Assembly (NCBI RefSeq): GCF_004357995.1
Contig: NZ_SMTK01000002.1
Span: forward strand, 186,001-250,000
Length of the DNA stretch: 64,000 bases
Source: Arthrobacter crusticola
GTDB taxonomy: Bacteria > Actinomycetota > Actinomycetes > Actinomycetales > Micrococcaceae
Reading direction: 5' to 3'
Shown: piece by piece, positions 16,906 through 26,023 of the stretch
Layout: the number at the start of each line of letters is the position of its first letter
Position numbering within the stretch: position 1 is the stretch's first letter
Made by a program: the position numbers and the translations under genes
Notes under the pieces: generated by a model
The model's database searches: none
The model's input: the letters and a program-made list of their open reading frames with translations, nothing else
What the model was told of the DNA's origin: nothing

Positions 16906-17400
16906 ATGCGCCTCGACGACTTCAACGCCGCTTCCGCCACCGACGCCGTGAAACTGCTGCGTCCCTGCCTCGACATTCCGCGCTGGATTGACGAGATCGT
17001 GCGGGCGCGTCCCTTTGGCTCGCTTTCCGCCCTGACTTCGTTCGCCGCGGCCGCGGCACCTGACCTGTCGGAGGACGAACTCGACGGCGCCCTGGCGCAC
17101 CACCCGCGGATCGGGGAACGTCCCGCCGGCGAATCGACGGAGGCGGGGCTGTCGCGGCAGGAACAGTCAGGACTCGACGGGGCCGGGGACACCGCGGACC
17201 GGATCGCTGCCGGGAACCGCGCCTACGAGGAAAAATTCGGGCGCGTCTTCCTGATCCGGGCCGCCGGGCGGTCGGCCGAGGACATCCTCGCGAACCTTCA
17301 GGAACGCCTCGGCCACACCCGCGAGGAGGAGCTCCCCGTCGTCGCCGGCCAGCTGCGGGAGATTGCCCTCCTCCGGCTGAAGGGAACGGTCACCCCGTGA
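16906..17400 (+). CDS. OHCU decarboxylase (2-oxo-4-hydroxy-4-carboxy-5-ureidoimidazoline decarboxylase)
   Basis: A 164-residue all-helical cytoplasmic enzyme of the third step of urate breakdown, forming S-allantoin. The catalytic His is in LAHHPRIGERP near residue 66; PFGSLSAL near residue 37 and EEKFGRVFLIRAAGRS near residue 110 are other conserved blocks. ATG at 16906 gives MRLDDFNAAS, as in homologues. The stop overlaps the GTG start of the HIU hydrolase gene, so the two successive enzymes are co-translated. It opens an operon with HIU hydrolase and urate oxidase, the three enzymes that act consecutively from urate to allantoin. Confidence 0.93.
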   Translation: MRLDDFNAASATDAVKLLRPCLDIPRWIDEIVRARPFGSLSALTSFAAAAAPDLSEDELDGALAHHPRIGERPAGESTEAGLSRQEQSGLDGAGDTADRIAAGNRAYEEKFGRVFLIRAAGRSAEDILANLQERLGHTREEELPVVAGQLREIALLRLKGTVTP

Positions 17401-17747
17401 GCTCCGTCAGCACGCACGTCCTCGACACCGGAACGGGCCGGCCCGCCGCAGGCATGGCGGCCCGGCTCCTGCGACGCGCCGACGAGACCTGGGAGCAGGT
17501 GGGGCAGGGGACCACCGACGCCGACGGCCGCATCAAGGACTTCGGCCCCAAGGACCTCGGCCCCGCCGTCCTGCCCGGGGGCACCTACCGGATCGAGTTC
17601 GACACCGGAGCGTATTTCGCCGGTTTGGGAGTCGAGTCCTTCTTCCCCGAAGTAGCCCTAACCTTTACGCTGGCGAGTGCCTCCGAGCACTACCACGTCC
17701 CCCTGCTCCTGAGCCCTTTCGCTTATTCGACCTATCGAGGGAGCTGA
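17397..17747 (+). CDS. pucM: 5-hydroxyisourate hydrolase (transthyretin-like)
   Basis: A 116-residue transthyretin-like protein, the normal length. The start THVLDTGTGRPA holds the first active-site His, and the C-terminal YRGS tetrapeptide is diagnostic for HIU hydrolases as opposed to transthyretin. SEHYHVPLLLSPFAYSTY supplies the second conserved His. It hydrolyses 5-hydroxyisourate to OHCU in the cytoplasm. The GTG start at 17397 overlaps the previous stop (GTGA), and the next gene begins 2 bp after its stop. Confidence 0.95.
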   Translation: MSSVSTHVLDTGTGRPAAGMAARLLRRADETWEQVGQGTTDADGRIKDFGPKDLGPAVLPGGTYRIEFDTGAYFAGLGVESFFPEVALTFTLASASEHYHVPLLLSPFAYSTYRGS

Positions 17748-17749
17748 CC

Positions 17750-18691
17750 ATGACGAACGAGGGCGACACCGACCAGCCGGGCACGCAGCCCGGCACACCC
17801 TCCGAGGGGACGGGCCGCATCGTGCTGGGCCGCAACCGGTACGGGAAGGCGGAGGTCCGGCTCGTCCGGATCACCCGGGACACCGCCCGCCACAACATCG
17901 AGGACCTCAACGTCACCTCGCAGCTCCACGGGGACTTCGAACGTGCCCATACGGAAGGCGACAACTCGCACGTCGTCGCCACCGACACCCAGAAAAACAC
18001 CATCTACGCCTTCGCGCGGGACGGCATCGGAACCCCCGAGGCGTTCCTGATGCGCCTCGGTGAGCACTTCACCTCAAGCTTCAACTGGGTGACCGGCGGC
18101 CGCTGGACGGCCGAGCAGTATTTCTGGGAGCGGATCCACGACCACGACCACTCCTTCAGCCGGAACAAATCGGAAACACGCACCGCAGTGCTGGTGGTGG
18201 AGGGCGGACGGAAGGCTCTCGTCGCCGGAATCTCCGGCCTCACCGTGCTGAAGTCGACGGGATCGGAGTTCCACGGGTTCCCGCGCGACCGCTATACGAC
18301 CCTGCCCGAGACGACCGACCGCATCCTCGCGACCGATGTGACGGCCCGCTGGCGGTACACCACCCTCGAGGTGGACTTCAACGCCCTGTATTCGGGCGTG
18401 CGCGGGATCCTCCTCGACGCGTTCGCCTCGACCCATTCCCTGGCCTTGCAGCAGACGATGTTCACCATGGGGAAGCAGGTCCTCGAAGCCCATCCCGAGA
18501 TCGGCGAGATCCGGATGTCACTGCCCAACAACCACCATTTCCTGGTGGACCTCTCTCCCTTCGGCTTGGACAACCCCAATGAGGTGTTCTTCGCAGCGGA
18601 CCGTCCCTACGGCCTCATCGAGGCGACGGTCCAGCGTGAAGGCGGCACCGGCGAACCGGAGGTATGGGCCTCCATTCCGGGCTTCTGTTGA
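17750..18691 (+). CDS. urate oxidase (uricase)
   Basis: A 313-residue cofactor-free uricase made of two tandem T-fold halves. After a disordered N-terminal tail of about 20 residues rich in Thr, Pro and Gly, RYGKAEVRLVRI carries the catalytic Lys, LHGDFERAHTEGDNS and VATDTQKNTIY the Thr/Asp/Asn substrate and oxygen site; LPNNHHFLVDLSPFG in the second half is also conserved. It oxidises urate to 5-hydroxyisourate. The tail before RIVLGRNRYG is longer than in most uricases. It closes the three-gene unit and is followed by a 73-bp gap with its own promoter-like -10 element. Confidence 0.95.
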   Translation: MTNEGDTDQPGTQPGTPSEGTGRIVLGRNRYGKAEVRLVRITRDTARHNIEDLNVTSQLHGDFERAHTEGDNSHVVATDTQKNTIYAFARDGIGTPEAFLMRLGEHFTSSFNWVTGGRWTAEQYFWERIHDHDHSFSRNKSETRTAVLVVEGGRKALVAGISGLTVLKSTGSEFHGFPRDRYTTLPETTDRILATDVTARWRYTTLEVDFNALYSGVRGILLDAFASTHSLALQQTMFTMGKQVLEAHPEIGEIRMSLPNNHHFLVDLSPFGLDNPNEVFFAADRPYGLIEATVQREGGTGEPEVWASIPGFC

Positions 18692-18729
18692 CCGGAATTT
18701 GGGTCGTGGAAGGCCCTTTCCGCCGGTTG

Positions 18730-18735
18730 TATAGT
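18730..18735 (+). promoter_or_regulatory. probable -10 element of the xdh genes
   Basis: TATAGT lies in the 73-bp gap between urate oxidase and xdhA, 29 bp before the xdhA ATG. No good -35 is visible at 17 bp (GTGGAA). It may add a separate promoter to read-through from the urate operon. Confidence 0.35.
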
Positions 18736-18764
18736 TTTGCTCACACCGCTGAGGAGTGGAAAGC

Positions 18765-20276
18765 ATGGACGCTACGCAGATCACCGTCAACGGCAAGGTC
18801 CGCCCCTGCGAAGGGATCTCTCCGCACTTGAGGCTGCTCGACTGGCTGCGGGCCGAAGGGCTGACCGGGGCCAAGGAGGGCTGTGCCGAGGGCGAGTGCG
18901 GGGCCTGCGCGGTGCTGGTGGCACGGCCCGACGGCGACGGCCGCACGCGGTGGACTTCGGTGAACGCCTGCCTGCCTCCCGCCCTGGCCTTCGACGGCCA
19001 GGAAGTCGTGACGGCCGAAGGCCTCGGCTCAGCGGCCGGCCCCCGGACGGCCGAGGACCTGCACCCGGTGCAACGCGAAATGGCGGACCGCGGTGGCTCC
19101 CAATGCGGCTACTGCACCCCGGGCTTCGTCTGCTCCATGGCGGCCGAGTACTACCGCCCGGAGCGGGACGCCACCGGCTCCGGCGAGCGCGTCGAGACCG
19201 GCACCGCCGTCGTGGGGGAAGAACACGCGAGCGACCACGAGAGCGGGCCCAACGGCTTCGATCTCTCCTCCCTCAGCGGCAACCTCTGCCGCTGCACCGG
19301 GTACCGGCCCATCCGCGACGCCGCCTATGCCCTCGGCGCCCCGGCGGAGGACGACCCGGTGCTGCGCCGCCAGGACCGGCCCGCTCCGGCCGCCCGGCCC
19401 ACGCGGGCGGCGGCGGGCGGCTCCCGGTTCATCCGCCCCGACAGCATGGAGGAGCTCCTCGGCCTGCTCGAGCAGAACCCGGACGCCCAGGTGCTCGCCG
19501 GCGCGACGGATGCCGGCGTCGAGGTCAACCTCCGGCACAGCAGGCCGCAGATGGTGCTCGCCGTCGACCGCCTCGACCCGCTTCGGGTCCTCACCCTCGG
19601 GACCGACCGGATGGAGATCGGCACCGCGCTCACTCTGTCGGAGGTCGAACGCGGCCTGGCCGGCCGGGTGCCGCTGCTGGACCAGCTCTTCCCCCAGTTC
19701 GCCTCCCGCCTGATCCGCAACTCCGCGACGCTCGGCGGCAACCTCGCCACCGGCTCACCCATCGGCGACACCGCGCCCGCCCTGCTGGCCCTCGACGCCT
19801 CGGTGGTCCTTGCCTCAGCGGGCGGCGAGCGCGAGGTACCACTCGCCGAGTACTTCACTGGGTACCGGCAGAGCGTCCGCAGGCCCGGGGAGCTCCTGCG
19901 CGCGGTGCACCTTCCGCTGCCGCTCGCTGAAACCACTGCGTTCTACAAAATCGCCAAGCGGCGCTTCGACGACATTTCCAGCGTCGCCGTAGCCTTCGCC
20001 CTGCGGCTCGAGGACGGCGTCATCGCCTCGGCGCGGATCGGCATGAACGGCGTGGCCGCCATGCCCCTGCGGGCCCTGCGTACGGAGGACGCCCTGACGG
20101 GACGGCCGTGGACCGAGGAGACCGCCGCCGACGCCGCGGCCGTGATGGAGACCGAGGGCACCCCAATCGATGACCTGCGGGCCACCGCCCGCTACCGCTC
20201 GGCGATGCTCGGCCAGTCGGTCCTCCGGTTCTACGCACAGACCACAGCCGCACCCGCCCTGGAGGTGACCCGGTGA
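18765..20276 (+). CDS. xdhA: xanthine dehydrogenase small subunit (2Fe-2S and FAD domains)
   Basis: A 503-residue protein joining two [2Fe-2S] domains with an FAD domain. Cys40, Cys45, Cys48 and Cys69 form the plant-type cluster; Cys114, Cys117, Cys175 and Cys177 (CGYC and CRCTG) form the helical one. The spacing between Cys117 and Cys175 includes an acidic insert of roughly 25 residues not usual in this domain. The FAD domain follows from about residue 220 (GATDAGVEVN, then NSATLGGNLATGSPIGD). ATG at 18765 lies 8 bp after GAGGAG; a GTG nine bases upstream is less well placed. It passes electrons from the XdhB molybdenum site to NAD. The gene overlaps xdhB (GTGA). Confidence 0.95.
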   Translation: MDATQITVNGKVRPCEGISPHLRLLDWLRAEGLTGAKEGCAEGECGACAVLVARPDGDGRTRWTSVNACLPPALAFDGQEVVTAEGLGSAAGPRTAEDLHPVQREMADRGGSQCGYCTPGFVCSMAAEYYRPERDATGSGERVETGTAVVGEEHASDHESGPNGFDLSSLSGNLCRCTGYRPIRDAAYALGAPAEDDPVLRRQDRPAPAARPTRAAAGGSRFIRPDSMEELLGLLEQNPDAQVLAGATDAGVEVNLRHSRPQMVLAVDRLDPLRVLTLGTDRMEIGTALTLSEVERGLAGRVPLLDQLFPQFASRLIRNSATLGGNLATGSPIGDTAPALLALDASVVLASAGGEREVPLAEYFTGYRQSVRRPGELLRAVHLPLPLAETTAFYKIAKRRFDDISSVAVAFALRLEDGVIASARIGMNGVAAMPLRALRTEDALTGRPWTEETAADAAAVMETEGTPIDDLRATARYRSAMLGQSVLRFYAQTTAAPALEVTR

Positions 20277-22666
20277 AATCCCTCGCCGACCGCCCCGTGA
20301 ACCCCGTCGTCGGCGTGCCCGTGGCCCACGAAAGCGCCGCGCTCCACGTCACCGGCACCGCCCTCTACACGGATGATCTCCCGATCCGGAACTCTGACGT
20401 CCTCCACGCCTGGCCGGTGCAGGCCCCGCACGCCCACGCCCGAGTCACGCAGTTGCGCACCGCACCAGCCCTGAGCGTGCCCGGCGTGGTCCGGGTCCTC
20501 ACCGGAGCCGACGTGCCCGGGATCAACGATGCCGGGACCAAGCACGACGAACCGCTGTTCCCGAGCGAGGTGATGTACTACGGCCACGCCGTCTGCTGGG
20601 TGCTCGCCGAAAATCCCGAGGCCGCCCGCCTCGGCGCGGAGGCCGTCGAGGTGGACTACGAGCCGCTCCCGTCGATCGTCACCCTGGCCGAGGCGATCGA
20701 GAAGAAAAGCTTCCAAGGCGACCAGCCCACCGTGGCCCGGGGCGACGCCGGGTCCGCCCTGGCCTCGGCGGCCCACCGCTTCAGCGGGGAGGTGGAGATC
20801 GGCGGGCAGGAGCACTTCTACCTCGAGACCCACGCCTCCTTCGTCTACGTCGACGAGAGCGGGCAGGTGTTCGTCCACAGCAGCACCCAGCACCCCACGG
20901 AGACCCAGGAAATCGTCGCCCACGTGCTCGGGCTTACCAGTTCCCAGGTGACGGTACAGTGCCTGCGCATGGGTGGCGCCTTCGGCGGCAAGGAGATGCA
21001 ACCCCACGGCTTCGCCGCCGTCGCCGCCCTGGGTGCCACCCTCACCGGCCGTCCAGTGCGCCTGCGCCTGAACCGGACCCAGGACATCACCCTGACCGGC
21101 AAGCGCCACCCCTTCGCCGCCACCTGGGAGGCCGGATTCGACGACTCCGGCAGGCTCGTGGCGCTCCGGGCGACGCTCACCAGCGACGGCGGGTGGAGCC
21201 TCGATCTCTCCCAGCCCGTCCTGGCCCGCGCGCTGTGTCATATCGACAACGCCTACTGGATCCCCAATATCGAGGTGCTCGGCCGAATCGCGAAGACGAA
21301 CAAGACCTCGCAGACGGCCTTCCGCGGATTCGGCGGACCGCAGGGCATGTTCGTCATCGAGGAGGTGATGGGCCGCTGCGCGCCGCTGCTGGGCCTTGAG
21401 CCGTCCGAGCTGCGCCGGCGGAACTTCTACATCCCCGGCCAGAGCACCCCGTACGGGCAGCCGGTGAGGCACGCCGAGCGGCTGCACGCCGTCTGGGAAC
21501 AGCTGCTGGGCAACGCCGACGTCGAGCGCCGCCGCACCGAGATCGCCGAGTTCAACGCCACGCACCGCCACACCCGCCGCGCCCTGGGCATCACACCCGT
21601 GAAGTTCGGCATCTCCTTCAACCTCACCGCCTTCAACCAGGCCGGGGCCCTGGTGCACGTGTACAAGGACGGGTCCGTCCTGATCAACCACGGTGGGACG
21701 GAGATGGGACAGGGCCTCCACACCAAGATGCGACAGGTCGCGGCCACGGCGCTCGGCGTTCCGCTAGCCTGCATCCGGCTGGCACCGACGCGCACCGACA
21801 AGGTCCCCAACACCTCGGCCACGGCCGCGAGCTCCGGGGCGGACCTCAATGGAGCGGCGATCCGCAACGCGTGCGACCAGATACGGGACCGCCTCGCCGA
21901 GGTGGCGGCCCGGAAGCTCAACATCCACCCCGACGACGTCCGGTTCGACGACGGCACCGTCACCGGGATCGGTTTCTCCGACGACGGCATTCCCTTCGCC
22001 GAGCTCGTGAACGACGCCTACTTCCAGCGGGTGTCCCTGTGGGCTGCGGGCTACTACCGCACCTCGGGGCTGCACTGGGATGCCTCCCGCATGCAGGGCG
22101 AGCCTTTCAAGTACTTCACCTACGCCGCGGCGGTGTCGGAGGTCGAGGTCGACGGTTTCACCGGCGCGTACCGCCTGGTGCGCACCGACATCGTGCACGA
22201 CGTGGGGGACAGCCTCTCGCCGCTGATCGACGTCGGGCAGATCGAGGGCGGGTTCGTTCAGGGCGCGGGGTGGCTCACGCTCGAGGACCTGCGCTGGGAC
22301 ATCTCCGAGGGGCAGCGCCGCGGGCGCCTCGACACCCAGTCGGCGAGCACCTACAAGCTGCCGAGCTTCTCCGAGATGCCCGAGGATTTCCGGGTTCACC
22401 TCTTCGAGCGGGCCACCGAGAGCGGTGTCATTTACGGGTCGAAGGCGGTGGGGGAGCCGCCGCTCATGCTCGCGCTCAGCGTGCGGGAGGCGCTGCGCCA
22501 GGCAGCCGCGGCCTTCGGCCCCGAGGGGCGCAGCGTCGAACTGGCCAGCCCCGCCACCCCGGAGGCCGTGTACTGGGCCCTCGATCGGGCCCGCACCGCG
22601 GCGCGCGAGGCAGCGAAACCGGCCGGGATGCACGCGCCCGTTCCGTCTCCGGTGCGGGCGCAGTGA
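20273..22666 (+). CDS. xdhB: xanthine dehydrogenase molybdopterin-binding subunit
   Basis: A 797-residue molybdenum hydroxylase large subunit. GGAFGGKE near residue 237 and FRGFGGPQG near residue 350 contact the cofactor and substrate; GGTEMGQGLHTK near residue 475 and VGEPPLML near residue 725 (with the catalytic Glu) are the other landmarks. Length and order fit bacterial XdhB. With XdhA it oxidises hypoxanthine to xanthine and xanthine to urate, feeding the urate operon just upstream. GTG start at 20273 overlaps the xdhA stop. XdhC follows after one base. Confidence 0.95.
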   Translation: MKSLADRPVNPVVGVPVAHESAALHVTGTALYTDDLPIRNSDVLHAWPVQAPHAHARVTQLRTAPALSVPGVVRVLTGADVPGINDAGTKHDEPLFPSEVMYYGHAVCWVLAENPEAARLGAEAVEVDYEPLPSIVTLAEAIEKKSFQGDQPTVARGDAGSALASAAHRFSGEVEIGGQEHFYLETHASFVYVDESGQVFVHSSTQHPTETQEIVAHVLGLTSSQVTVQCLRMGGAFGGKEMQPHGFAAVAALGATLTGRPVRLRLNRTQDITLTGKRHPFAATWEAGFDDSGRLVALRATLTSDGGWSLDLSQPVLARALCHIDNAYWIPNIEVLGRIAKTNKTSQTAFRGFGGPQGMFVIEEVMGRCAPLLGLEPSELRRRNFYIPGQSTPYGQPVRHAERLHAVWEQLLGNADVERRRTEIAEFNATHRHTRRALGITPVKFGISFNLTAFNQAGALVHVYKDGSVLINHGGTEMGQGLHTKMRQVAATALGVPLACIRLAPTRTDKVPNTSATAASSGADLNGAAIRNACDQIRDRLAEVAARKLNIHPDDVRFDDGTVTGIGFSDDGIPFAELVNDAYFQRVSLWAAGYYRTSGLHWDASRMQGEPFKYFTYAAAVSEVEVDGFTGAYRLVRTDIVHDVGDSLSPLIDVGQIEGGFVQGAGWLTLEDLRWDISEGQRRGRLDTQSASTYKLPSFSEMPEDFRVHLFERATESGVIYGSKAVGEPPLMLALSVREALRQAAAAFGPEGRSVELASPATPEAVYWALDRARTAAREAAKPAGMHAPVPSPVRAQ

Positions 22667-22667
22667 C

Positions 22668-23555
22668 GTGGACTGGCTGAGCGCCCTTCAGGGCCTCCGT
22701 GCGGAGCGTTCACCCGGCGTCCTCGCCACGGTGACCGAGGTGCGCGGCCACGCGCCCCGGGACGCCGGAGCGAAGATGGTCGTGGGCACCGGGGCGACCT
22801 GGGACAGCATCGGCGGAGGCAACCTCGAGGCGAGTGTCATCGAGCGGGCGCGGGCGATGCTCGCCGCAGGCACTTCAGTCCCCGAAACCCTCGAGTTCTC
22901 CCTGAACGAGCACGCCGCCGCCCGGCACGGGCGGCAGTGCTGCGGTGGGGTGGTCCGGGTCCTCCTCGAACCCTTCCTTCCCCGGCCGACGGTTGCCGTG
23001 TTCGGGGTGGGCCATGTCGGGTACGAGCTGGGCCGGATTCTGTCGCGGCTGCCCCTCACCCTGCACCTCATCGACAGCAGGGCCGACCAGGTGGACCCCG
23101 GACGGCTCGCGGCCGTCACCGCCGGCACCGCCGACGTCCGGCTCGTGGCCAGCCCCGTGCCCGACACCGTGCTGGGCACCCTGCCGGACGGCTCGCACGT
23201 GCTGATTCTGACCCACGACCACGCCGAGGATTTTCTGCTGTGCGATGCGGCGCTGCGCCGCGGAGACCTCGGCAGCGTGGGGCTGATCGGGTCGCGGGCC
23301 AAGTGGTCCCGGTTCCGCCGGCGCCTGCGCGCCGAGGGGCACAGCGACGCCGCCATTGACTCGATCAACTGCCCGATCGGCCTGCCGGAGCTGGCGGGCA
23401 AGGCTCCCGCCGTCATCGCCATCAGTGTTGCCGCCGAGCTGCTGAAAACCCTCGAACTTGGGGAGGCAGGGGTTTTCGGAGCACCTGAACCGGCGTCCGC
23501 TCAGCGGCCCGCTCAACTGTTAGGCTCGGCGGTTCCCGGCCCGCACCCGAGGTAG
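22668..23555 (+). CDS. xdhC: XdhC-type molybdenum cofactor insertion chaperone
   Basis: A 295-residue XdhC/CoxI protein. The GTG start at 22668 lies one base after the xdhB stop and gives MDWLSALQGLRAE, the standard beginning. The N-terminal XdhC domain has GGGNLEA and the conserved CCGG near residue 85; a Rossmann-type domain follows (VAVFGVGHVGYEL near residue 106, then LTHDHAEDF and GLIGSRAKW). Known role: binds and sulfurates Moco and inserts it in xanthine dehydrogenase. The last 25 residues are Ala/Pro-rich and probably disordered. It ends 55 bp from the convergent guanine deaminase gene. Confidence 0.93.
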   Translation: MDWLSALQGLRAERSPGVLATVTEVRGHAPRDAGAKMVVGTGATWDSIGGGNLEASVIERARAMLAAGTSVPETLEFSLNEHAAARHGRQCCGGVVRVLLEPFLPRPTVAVFGVGHVGYELGRILSRLPLTLHLIDSRADQVDPGRLAAVTAGTADVRLVASPVPDTVLGTLPDGSHVLILTHDHAEDFLLCDAALRRGDLGSVGLIGSRAKWSRFRRRLRAEGHSDAAIDSINCPIGLPELAGKAPAVIAISVAAELLKTLELGEAGVFGAPEPASAQRPAQLLGSAVPGPHPR

Positions 23556-23595
23556 GCGGTGAAATCCCCGGCAGGAAGAGCGTGATGCCCTGCCC

Positions 23596-23626
23596 AGTAG
23601 GGGATGTGGCCTAGTAGGGGATGCGG
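23596..23626. repeat. short tandem duplication at the end of the guanine deaminase gene
   Basis: AGTAGGGGATGTGG (23596-23609) and AGTAGGGGATGCGG (23613-23626) differ at one base and are offset by 17 bp. The second copy encodes, on the minus strand, the last residues RIPY and part of the stop of guaD; the first copy is noncoding. It is similar in placement to the duplications at 7793 and 29641. Confidence 0.7.
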
Positions 23627-24105
23627 TCGGAATGGGCGGCCCAGGCGTCGAAGGGCGCACAGTGGTCGGGGCCTTCCGAGGCTGGAAGCCGGAGCTGGCT
23701 CGAGGGCATCGACCGCTCCTCCACGGGAGCCGAGAAGTAGTCGTAGAACACCGCGTCGTCGAAGCCGGCCCGGGCCGCATCGTTGCGGTCCGCGGCATAC
23801 ACCACGCGGTCAACGCGGGCCCACAGGGCGCTGGCGAGGCACATGGGGCAGGGCTCGCAGCTTGAGTAGAGCACGCTCCCGGAGAGATCGAAGGACGCGA
23901 TGGAGGTGCACGCGGCACGGATGGCCACCACCTCCGCGTGCGCCGTCGGGTCGTTCGTCGCGGTGACCCGGTTGACGCCCGGGAAGACGCCGCCGTCCGG
24001 GGTGACGACGACGGCGCCGAAGGGACCGCCGCCGTTGGAGACATTGGCGACGGCGAGGGAGATCGCCTTGCGCAGGTGCTGTTCATCCGGAGTTGCGGTG
24101 CTCAT
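23611..24105 (-). CDS. guaD: guanine deaminase (cytidine-deaminase-fold)
   Basis: A 164-residue zinc-dependent deaminase of the CDA fold. HAEVVAIRAA carries the zinc His and proton-shuttle Glu, and SSCEPCPMCLAS the two zinc Cys. NGGGPFGAVVV near residue 24 and the C-terminal aromatic ending fit the Bacillus GuaD type and not tRNA adenosine deaminase, which ends differently. It converts guanine to xanthine, the entry of guanine to the xdh reaction encoded next door. It is convergent with xdhC, so it has its own promoter in the gap before the malate synthase gene. Confidence 0.88.
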   Translation of the reverse strand: MSTATPDEQHLRKAISLAVANVSNGGGPFGAVVVTPDGGVFPGVNRVTATNDPTAHAEVVAIRAACTSIASFDLSGSVLYSSCEPCPMCLASALWARVDRVVYAADRNDAARAGFDDAVFYDYFSAPVEERSMPSSQLRLPASEGPDHCAPFDAWAAHSDRIPY

Positions 24106-24295
24106 GGGAGCCTCCCAAGCGATGGCAGCCTACCCTCCGTGCCACCGATACGGAACGGAACAGGCGGCTCGGACAGACGGCTGCGGGTTGGTATGCAGGT
24201 CCACCTGGTGGGTAGCGGTCCTGGAAAGGGCTGCCCGCCGTTGGCTTCGCCCTCGAACTGTAACACCGCGGCGGGGATGCAGCGCTTCCTGATGC

Positions 24296-24324
24296 TTGTG
24301 ATTCACCATCGCAGACAATAACGT
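24296..24324 (+). promoter_or_regulatory. probable promoter of the malate synthase operon
   Basis: TTGTGA (24296-24301) and TAACGT (24319-24324) are 17 bp apart. The site lies about 100 bp before the malate synthase ATG, in a 319-bp stretch (24106-24424) between divergent genes that otherwise holds nothing I can identify. Confidence 0.4.
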
Positions 24325-24424
24325 CCGTACTACGAATGTCAGGGCGTGCTCCGGTGCCGTTTCGGCGGTGGTCCGGCGTCAGCGGCCTTACCAGCGGGAC
24401 TCGATCTTCCGAGGAGAGCACAGC

Positions 24425-26023
24425 ATGGCCATTGAACTGACCGATCCCTCGCCCGTCGAAGGCGCCGACATCATCCTGACCCCCGAGGCCCTGCAGTTCA
24501 TTGAGCAGCTTCACCATCACTTCCGGGGACGGCGCGACGAACGGCTCGCTGCCCGCGCCGCCCGCCGGGCGGAGGCCGCCGCCACGGGCCGGCTCGACTT
24601 CCTCCCCGAAACCCGGGGGGTGCGCGACGGCGAGTGGAAGGTGGCACCCGCGCCGCCGAACCTGCGGGACCGCCGCGTGGAAATGACCGGGCCGGCTTCG
24701 CCCGTGAAGATGGCAATCAACGCGCTCAACTCCGGCGCACAGGTCTGGTTGGCGGACCTCGAGGACGCCAGTGCACCGACCTGGCACAACGTCATCGACT
24801 CCCAGCTGAACCTTTACCGGGCGGCCCGCGGGCGGCTCGATTACACCTCACCGGAGGGCAAGGAATACTCGCTGCGGCAGGACGCGCCTCGGGCCGTGGT
24901 GGTCACCCGGCCGCGCGGCTGGCACCTGAGCGAGAAGAACGTCCGCATCGACGGCGAGCCGGCCATCGGAGCGCTTGTCGATTTCGGCCTTCACTTCTTC
25001 GCCAATGCGAAACAGCTCCTGGATTCGGGCAGCGGCCCCTACTACTACCTGCCGAAGCTTGAGAGCCACCTTGAGGCCCGGCTCTGGAATGACATCTTCG
25101 TCTTCGCCCAGGACTACGTCGGGGTGCCGGAGGGTTCGGTGCGGGCGACCGTGCTGATCGAAACGATTCCAGCGGCCTTCGAGATGGAGGAGATCCTCTT
25201 TGAGCTCCGCGAGCACGCCTCGGGGCTCAATGCCGGGCGGTGGGACTACCTCTTCAGCATCATCAAATACTTCCGTGACGCCGGGCCGGCCTACCTGCTG
25301 CCGGACCGCGCCAGCATCTCCATGACCGCACCCTTCATGCGTGCCTACACCGAACTGCTTGTGAAGACCTGCCACCGCCGCGGCGCCTTCGCCATGGGCG
25401 GGATGGCCGCGGTCATTCCGAACCGGCGGGAGCCCGCCGTCACCGAGGAGGCCTTCGCGAAGGTGCGCGCCGACAAGACCCGCGAGGCCGACGACGGGTT
25501 CGACGGGTCCTGGGTGGCCCACCCCGACCTGGTTCCGGTCTGCCGGGAGGTGTTCGACGCGGTGCTCGGGGACCGGCCGAACCAGCTCGATCGGCAGCGC
25601 GAGGAGGTGAGCGTCACCGCCTCGGACCTGCTCGACATCCCGTCGGCCGGCGGAGCCGTGACCGAGGCGGGGCTGCGGCTCAACCTGTACGTCGCCGTCG
25701 CCTACGTCGCCGTGTGGCTCTCGGGCAACGGCGCCGTGGCAATCCACAACCTGATGGAGGATGCCGCGACTGCGGAAATCTCCCGGTCCCAGGTCTGGCA
25801 GCAGCTCCGCAACTCGGTGGTCCTCTCCGACACGGGCAAGACCGTCACTCCAGACCTCGTGAAGGCACTGCTCGACGAGGAGGTCGATCGGCTCCGGACC
25901 GAGGTCGATACCGAAACCTTCGCCCGCTACTACGAACCGGCCCGGGCGTTGATCGCCGAGATCTGCCTGTCCGAGGAGTACACGGACTTCCTCACCCTGC
26001 CGGCCTACGAGCTGGTCCGCTGA
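24425..26023 (+). CDS. aceB: malate synthase A
   Basis: A 532-residue malate synthase of the A isoform (about 530 residues, against about 720 for G). RRVEMTGPAS near residue 80, the KLESHLEARLWNDIF block, LIETIPAAFEM with the metal Glu, the GRWDYLFS segment, and AMGGMAAVIPNR are conserved; the C-terminal DAATAEISRSQVWQQL contains the catalytic Asp/Glu region. It condenses glyoxylate with acetyl-CoA. GAGGAG precedes ATG 24425. Its place in the purine cluster means it disposes of the glyoxylate released from allantoin. It overlaps the next gene by one base (TGATG). Confidence 0.95.
   Translation: MAIELTDPSPVEGADIILTPEALQFIEQLHHHFRGRRDERLAARAARRAEAAATGRLDFLPETRGVRDGEWKVAPAPPNLRDRRVEMTGPASPVKMAINALNSGAQVWLADLEDASAPTWHNVIDSQLNLYRAARGRLDYTSPEGKEYSLRQDAPRAVVVTRPRGWHLSEKNVRIDGEPAIGALVDFGLHFFANAKQLLDSGSGPYYYLPKLESHLEARLWNDIFVFAQDYVGVPEGSVRATVLIETIPAAFEMEEILFELREHASGLNAGRWDYLFSIIKYFRDAGPAYLLPDRASISMTAPFMRAYTELLVKTCHRRGAFAMGGMAAVIPNRREPAVTEEAFAKVRADKTREADDGFDGSWVAHPDLVPVCREVFDAVLGDRPNQLDRQREEVSVTASDLLDIPSAGGAVTEAGLRLNLYVAVAYVAVWLSGNGAVAIHNLMEDAATAEISRSQVWQQLRNSVVLSDTGKTVTPDLVKALLDEEVDRLRTEVDTETFARYYEPARALIAEICLSEEYTDFLTLPAYELVR

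Noticed and set aside
20231-21721. A 496-residue minus-strand frame
   Set aside because: Antisense shadow of xdhB.
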